27,353 nucleotides of DNA from JBLHKS01 sp047620505. Lineage in GTDB: Bacteria; Verrucomicrobiota; Verrucomicrobiia; Verrucomicrobiales; DEV007. Location of the stretch: positions 1-27,353 of the forward strand of contig JBLHKS010000085.1 of assembly GCA_047620505.1 (NCBI GenBank), in the 5' to 3' direction. Position numbers and translations under genes: made by a program. Within the stretch, counting starts at the first letter, position 1. Every line of letters starts with the position of its first letter. Below, piece by piece: positions 24,502-27,353 of the stretch. Below the pieces are notes generated by a model that ran no database searches, was not told the origin of the DNA, and saw only the letters and a list, made by a program, of their open reading frames with translations.

Positions 24502-25248
24502 ATGTCGGCCGACCCAAAGTTCACAACGCTCAGCCTCACGCGGCCCGGCGCCAAACGTCTTCACATTCCACAAGTTGAGAACGAAGATCGGGTTCTTGTC
24601 CGCGAATTCACTGCGGAAGAAACCCGTAGGGGAGGTCCCGCGACTTTAATCGCCGTTGCAGACGGGGTCAGTCGTTGCGCTGACGGAGGTGCTGTTGCGG
24701 AATGGATTCTGCATGAACGACTTGCGAAGGACATCCCTTTCGAAAGCGCAAACACGCCGATTCTTGATCAATTTCGGAAATACCTGCTCGAAATCCATAA
24801 GCAGTTCATGGGTGAGTTTCAATCGAACCTCGATATTTTCGAAAGCGGCTGCACTCTCTGTGCCGTCCTCGCCTATGGAAATAAGGCAGCCGCTTATTGG
24901 GCGGGTGACTCGCCGATTTATCACTTTCAGCCGGGCAAAACCAGCGATCGGATGCGGGTGCGGCAGCTCACGATCCCCGACAAAGATCCGTTCACAGGCG
25001 CGCTGACCGATTGTTTCAGCGGGTTGACTCCATTTGCGGTCAAACAGGCCGGTTTGAACATCGCACAAGGCGATATTGTGGTCGCTGCAAGCGACGGCCT
25101 TGCTTTCGATGGCGACGATCTCGTGACGACGATCCACAAGCTCGGATACAACGAAGAGTGGATGACTGAAATTTGTAATTTGTCCTACGATCAGCCATAT
25201 TCAGATGACATCAGCTTGGCCGGATTCAGAGTTGATGCACCCGAATGA
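24502..25248 (+). CDS. PP2C-type serine/threonine protein phosphatase
   Basis: 248 residues, a minimal cytoplasmic PP2C catalytic domain without extra sensor modules. The metal-binding acidic residues are in place: E28/D29 (NED), D54 in VADGVS, D136 in YWAGDSPIY, D198 in VVAASDGL and D235/D236 in SDDISL. These enzymes use two Mn or Mg ions to dephosphorylate Ser/Thr residues, usually opposite a Hanks-type kinase; no such kinase is in the window. Its stop overlaps the start of the Amt-like gene by four bases (ATGA), so production of the two proteins is coupled and the channel or its partner is a plausible substrate. No ribosome site precedes the ATG at 24502, which follows a T-rich stretch. 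Confidence 0.88.
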   Translation: MSADPKFTTLSLTRPGAKRLHIPQVENEDRVLVREFTAEETRRGGPATLIAVADGVSRCADGGAVAEWILHERLAKDIPFESANTPILDQFRKYLLEIHKQFMGEFQSNLDIFESGCTLCAVLAYGNKAAAYWAGDSPIYHFQPGKTSDRMRVRQLTIPDKDPFTGALTDCFSGLTPFAVKQAGLNIAQGDIVVAASDGLAFDGDDLVTTIHKLGYNEEWMTEICNLSYDQPYSDDISLAGFRVDAPE

Positions 25249-26663
25249 TGGACGAACCGGAAATCACCTCAACGCCGGAAAAACAGCCAGTCTCGTTTGG
25301 TGAAGCGATCCGCGATCGCCGAAATCTCGTTCTCATCGCCCTCGCTGGACTCGGCCTGATACTTTTCGGCGTTCTTTTCGCGAATTCGTTCTCGGATTCC
25401 GGCCAGCAGCTGCTGCCCGCGATCAAAGATCTGGGCCGTGGTTTCTCACAGCTCGATCAAGCCGGAATCGACACTCTGGAGCACCGCCAAGTCTTCGGGG
25501 ATCAAGAAATTCTCGCCCCTGGTTATCAGCTTCTCTGGGCGATCTTTCTGGGGCTTGGAATTTGGGGATGGATGCTCGTCGAACGCAGTTTCCGCAACGC
25601 CGACCCAACGATCGAGATCTCCCTCCGTCGCTCCGCGATATTTGGCCTCGGATTCGTTCTCTACGTCGTCATCGGGTTCGATTTGACGCATCCGAGCAGC
25701 TTCACGGCAGGCGGAACGCTCCCAATCCCCGGATTCGATGCCGCCTGGAACAGCCCCGCGCCGAATCTCCTTCTAGAAAGCCTCACGCCGCTCCTGATCG
25801 TCTCCGTGATCGCCGGTTACGCCGTGGTCGGCGTCCGAACTCGATTTCTCCTCACGCTGTCGGCCGTTCTCGTCCTGATTCTTTACCCGGTTTTCGCCTC
25901 CTGGCTCTGGGACGACGGCTGGCTCGCCCAAATGAAGCGGACTTCGCCGCGATCTTTCCCAACCGACATGGCCGGAGCGGGCGTGATTCACCTCCTTTGC
26001 GGAGTCATCGGGATCGCCGTGCTCGCTGGCTGTCGCTGGTCCGCGCACGAGCCGTTGCCGCGCGAAAAAATGCGACCCGAGCGCGCTTTTTCCGCGATTC
26101 TCGGCCTGATCCTGATCCAATTCGCCTTCATCGCGCTGATCGGAAACTCCGTCCGAGAAGCCAGCGGAATCCGCATCGCCGAGGCCCTTCTTCAAGGCAC
26201 CGTCGCAGCAACTGCTGGCGGGCTGGTCACCGGAATCGCTCGAATCCGGATCCAAATCCGACCGCTCTCGCACACGCTGCTTTTTGGGACCATGGGCGGC
26301 TGGGTGATCGTTTCAGGCGGCGTTGGCGGCTTCGAAATCTGGCAATGCGCGGTCCTCGGAGTCATCGCCGGTGTCGTCGTGATGACCGGCCTGGCGCTGC
26401 TCGACACGATGGAGCTTCGCGACCCGTTCGCGTTGGTTCCGATCCATTTCGGATGCGGCGCGATCGGTTTCATGGCCGCCTGTTGGAGCCGCTGGGAACC
26501 GCCGAATTTGATTCTCCAACTCGTTGGCATGATCGCGATCATCGTGCCGGCTTTGTTGATCTCGACCGTGCTCGTCTGGATTTTCGTCCGCAAAAACCGA
26601 CTTTCTAAGCGCGACCCCGAAATGCCCGTCGTTGAGCCGATCAATTCCGCGATTTCTGATTAA
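25245..26663 (+). CDS. Divergent ammonium-channel (Amt/Rh) homologue
   Basis: 472 residues, about eleven hydrophobic helices. The Amt identification rests on pore residues and spacing: D241 in FPTDMAGAGVIH, H249 eight residues later (as D160 and H168 in E. coli AmtB), and H401 in LVPIHFGCGAIGFMA, 152 residues on (AmtB 150). These are the structural Asp and the twin-histidine pair of ammonium channels. Elsewhere similarity is weak: the first helix (about 29-48) is followed by an unusual polar loop (about 50-90) and the sequence lacks a typical signal peptide and many Amt consensus positions. Transport of ammonium or methylammonium, or an Amt-based sensor role, is inferred. It overlaps the PP2C gene; no glnK lies next to it. 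The N-terminal region contains an AGCAGCTGCT copy. Confidence 0.75.
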   Translation: MMDEPEITSTPEKQPVSFGEAIRDRRNLVLIALAGLGLILFGVLFANSFSDSGQQLLPAIKDLGRGFSQLDQAGIDTLEHRQVFGDQEILAPGYQLLWAIFLGLGIWGWMLVERSFRNADPTIEISLRRSAIFGLGFVLYVVIGFDLTHPSSFTAGGTLPIPGFDAAWNSPAPNLLLESLTPLLIVSVIAGYAVVGVRTRFLLTLSAVLVLILYPVFASWLWDDGWLAQMKRTSPRSFPTDMAGAGVIHLLCGVIGIAVLAGCRWSAHEPLPREKMRPERAFSAILGLILIQFAFIALIGNSVREASGIRIAEALLQGTVAATAGGLVTGIARIRIQIRPLSHTLLFGTMGGWVIVSGGVGGFEIWQCAVLGVIAGVVVMTGLALLDTMELRDPFALVPIHFGCGAIGFMAACWSRWEPPNLILQLVGMIAIIVPALLISTVLVWIFVRKNRLSKRDPEMPVVEPINSAISD

Positions 26664-26716
26664 AATTGCGAAAAATCTAAAATACCGCTGGCATTTATGA
26701 GAATTCTTCGCAATTC

Positions 26717-26929
26717 TTGTTCGTGCTCTTCCAACGACCAGTTCGCGAACGCGTCATCAGCCGGGTGATTTTCTACTCGGGCGTGCTCGTTTTCCTTTTG
26801 TTGATGGATTTCTCCCAGCGGATGTCGCTCGCCGAAAACATCCAAAAGCAGCGCGAAGCTGCCGGGATGGTCGAGGTCCCCGAAAAAGAACAGGGCATCA
26901 TCGCCACGATTCTTAAGCGGATTCTTTAA
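26717..26929 (+). CDS. Small single-pass membrane protein (70 aa), hypothetical
   Basis: I do not recognise it. A basic N terminus (QRPVRERVISR) precedes one hydrophobic helix (VIFYSGVLVFLLLMDF) and a charged C-terminal tail that is partly amphipathic. The frame has no ATG start; TTG at 26717 or GTG at 26723 would be needed, and no ribosome site is visible, so the call is uncertain. It is 53 bases after the Amt-like gene and could be a small accessory subunit of that operon. A longer frame on the opposite strand looks less protein-like. Confidence 0.45.
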   Translation: MFVLFQRPVRERVISRVIFYSGVLVFLLLMDFSQRMSLAENIQKQREAAGMVEVPEKEQGIIATILKRIL

Positions 26930-26933
26930 AAAG

Positions 26934-27001
26934 GTAGTGGTGGCTTCCAGCCGCCAAGAGATTTGCTGAGTGGTCAATTGGCGGCTGGAAGCCACCACTA
27001 C
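26934..27001. repeat. Perfect 24-bp-arm inverted repeat between convergent genes
   Basis: The arms 26934-26957 and 26978-27001 are perfect inverted copies (outer end GTAGTGGTGGCTTCCAGCCG) around a 20-base loop. It starts 5 bases after the small membrane ORF and ends 12 bases before the stop of the cyclase-like gene on the opposite strand. The location suits a bidirectional terminator, but there is no T tract, and the length and perfection suggest a recently copied REP/MITE-type element. Confidence 0.7.
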
Positions 27002-27012
27002 GGGCCCGCTCA

Positions 27013-27353
27013 TCACTCGATAGCCCTCAGCAGCGCCAAAACGGCCCAGCAGCTGCCAGCGCACGAGATGAATTGATCTTTGCCATGCGGAAAGCCGCTT
27101 TCGTAATGTTTTTGAATCGGGCGGCTCCGAGTCTCGATCTTCCACGAACCATCCTCGAGCTGCGCTTCGAGCAGAAACGAGATCGCCGCTTCGCAGGCCG
27201 GATGTTTAGAATCAATCGAGTTCGTCGCGAGCAACGCCGCCAGAGCCGAGCCCGTTGAGTAGGCTTCCGCGTCCATTCCGGGTTGCTGCGCCCAGCCTCC
27301 GTTTTCGGCCTGGAGACTCAGCAGCTGCTCAGTCGCTGTTTTTGCATCCGCCT
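27013..27353 (-). CDS. Squalene-cyclase/prenyltransferase-repeat protein, 3' part only
   Basis: About 113 C-terminal residues; the 5' part lies beyond the right edge. Two QW-type repeats of the squalene/oxidosqualene cyclase and prenyltransferase superfamily are visible: QLLSLQAENGGWAQQPG and FLLEAQLEDGSWKIETR, each following an alpha helix of the alpha/alpha barrel, and a last helix CAGSCWAVLALLRAIE. Bacterial members cyclise squalene to hopanoids, but shorter cyclase-fold proteins of unknown role also occur, and without the DXDD catalytic region the activity cannot be told. The frame is open to the very edge. It contains the last AGCAGCTGCT copy (27320-27329). Confidence 0.78.
   Translation of the reverse strand, partial: ADAKTATEQLLSLQAENGGWAQQPGMDAEAYSTGSALAALLATNSIDSKHPACEAAISFLLEAQLEDGSWKIETRSRPIQKHYESGFPHGKDQFISCAGSCWAVLALLRAIE

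Larger units (their letters stand above)
470..27329. repeat. Family of 17 exact AGCAGCTGCT palindromes across the window
   Basis: First bases: 470, 1353, 1880, 3236, 4857, 6397, 8902, 9651, 11922, 14457, 14841, 16658, 18887, 21614, 23656, 25405 and 27320. Intervals run from 384 to 2727 bases, mean near 1.7 kb. Nine copies extend to the 12-base CAGCAGCTGCTG. Of some 24 CAGCTG hexamers seen by eye, 17 lie in the full motif. Ten copies read as (E/Q)QLL, five (on both strands) as AAA, one is overlapped by the DUF177 upstream frame but intergenic, and one is in the cut gene at the right edge (EQLL, included in the ten). Single-base variants are at 17904 (AGCAGGTGCT), 22671 and 24359 (AGCAGTTGCT) and 27048 (AGCAGCTGCC). 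It spans the coordinates given only as first and last copy; it is not a continuous feature. Confidence 0.85.

Noticed and set aside
25562..26608. A 348-codon Arg/Pro/His-rich frame over the Amt-like gene
   Set aside because: Its composition is that of a frame-shifted shadow; the Amt frame carries pore residues with correct spacing.
26664..26715. Inverted repeat AATTGCGAA / TTCGCAATT after the Amt-like gene as a terminator
   Set aside because: Stem is short and AT-rich with a 34-base loop and no T tract, so a stable terminator is unlikely.
26660..27145. A 161-codon minus-strand frame near the right end
   Set aside because: It crosses the perfect hairpin and overlaps the cyclase-like gene in a different frame without domain support.
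1..27353. CRISPR array, tRNA or rRNA genes, transposase or integrase
   Set aside because: Looked for direct repeats at regular short spacing, tRNA-like cloverleaf in the gaps and transposase motifs; none was seen by eye.

Overview
The window looks like a chromosomal segment of a moderately GC-rich bacterium, most likely from the Verrucomicrobiota. Pointers are an orphan DUF1501 protein with a twin-arginine-like leader, a bacterial S10 serine carboxypeptidase, a small-type PurL, abundant two-component and FAD genes with few recognisable Shine-Dalgarno sites, dispersed palindromic repeats, and a site in front of the error-prone polymerase gene that matches the LexA motif reported for Verrucomicrobia (TGTTC-N4-GAACA). 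The phylum call is an inference from these features; no rRNA or tRNA gene was seen.

Layout. (1) 16-2644, minus strand: a 3D-domain cell-wall-type protein, an FAD monooxygenase and a small basic protein. (2) 2645-2994: a divergent control region with three inverted repeats. (3) 2995-8972, plus strand: a membrane hybrid histidine kinase, an exported S10 carboxypeptidase and a SulP anion transporter, closely spaced. (4) 9013-12259: a LexA-type box and dnaE2, which carries an in-frame palindromic element. (5) 12510-16153: a DUF1501 protein and an unusual glycerophosphodiesterase/sialidase-like fusion. (6) 16154-18975: a MITE-like inverted repeat followed by purL. (7) 18991-23575, minus strand: the classic order DUF177 - rpmF - plsX - fabH (translation and fatty-acid/phospholipid initiation), extended by a 44-codon membrane micro-ORF, a kinase-fold protein and a methyltransferase of visibly lower GC. 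(8) 23737-24354: aat, divergent from that operon. (9) 24502-26663: a PP2C phosphatase overlapping by 4 bases a divergent ammonium-channel (Amt) homologue. (10) 26717 to the end: a small membrane ORF, a perfect 24-bp-arm hairpin, and the 3' part of a squalene-cyclase-like gene that runs off the right edge.

The most striking signal is not a gene. The perfect 10-base palindrome AGCAGCTGCT occurs 17 times, about every 1.7 kb, on the whole length of the window, in two different reading frames and once between genes. About one copy in 40 windows of this size would be expected by chance. It behaves like a genome-wide signature palindrome (compare HIP1 of cyanobacteria or uptake and segregation motifs) and deserves a genome-scale look. 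The second most interesting item is the PP2C-Amt overlap, which suggests phosphatase-linked ammonium sensing or transport.
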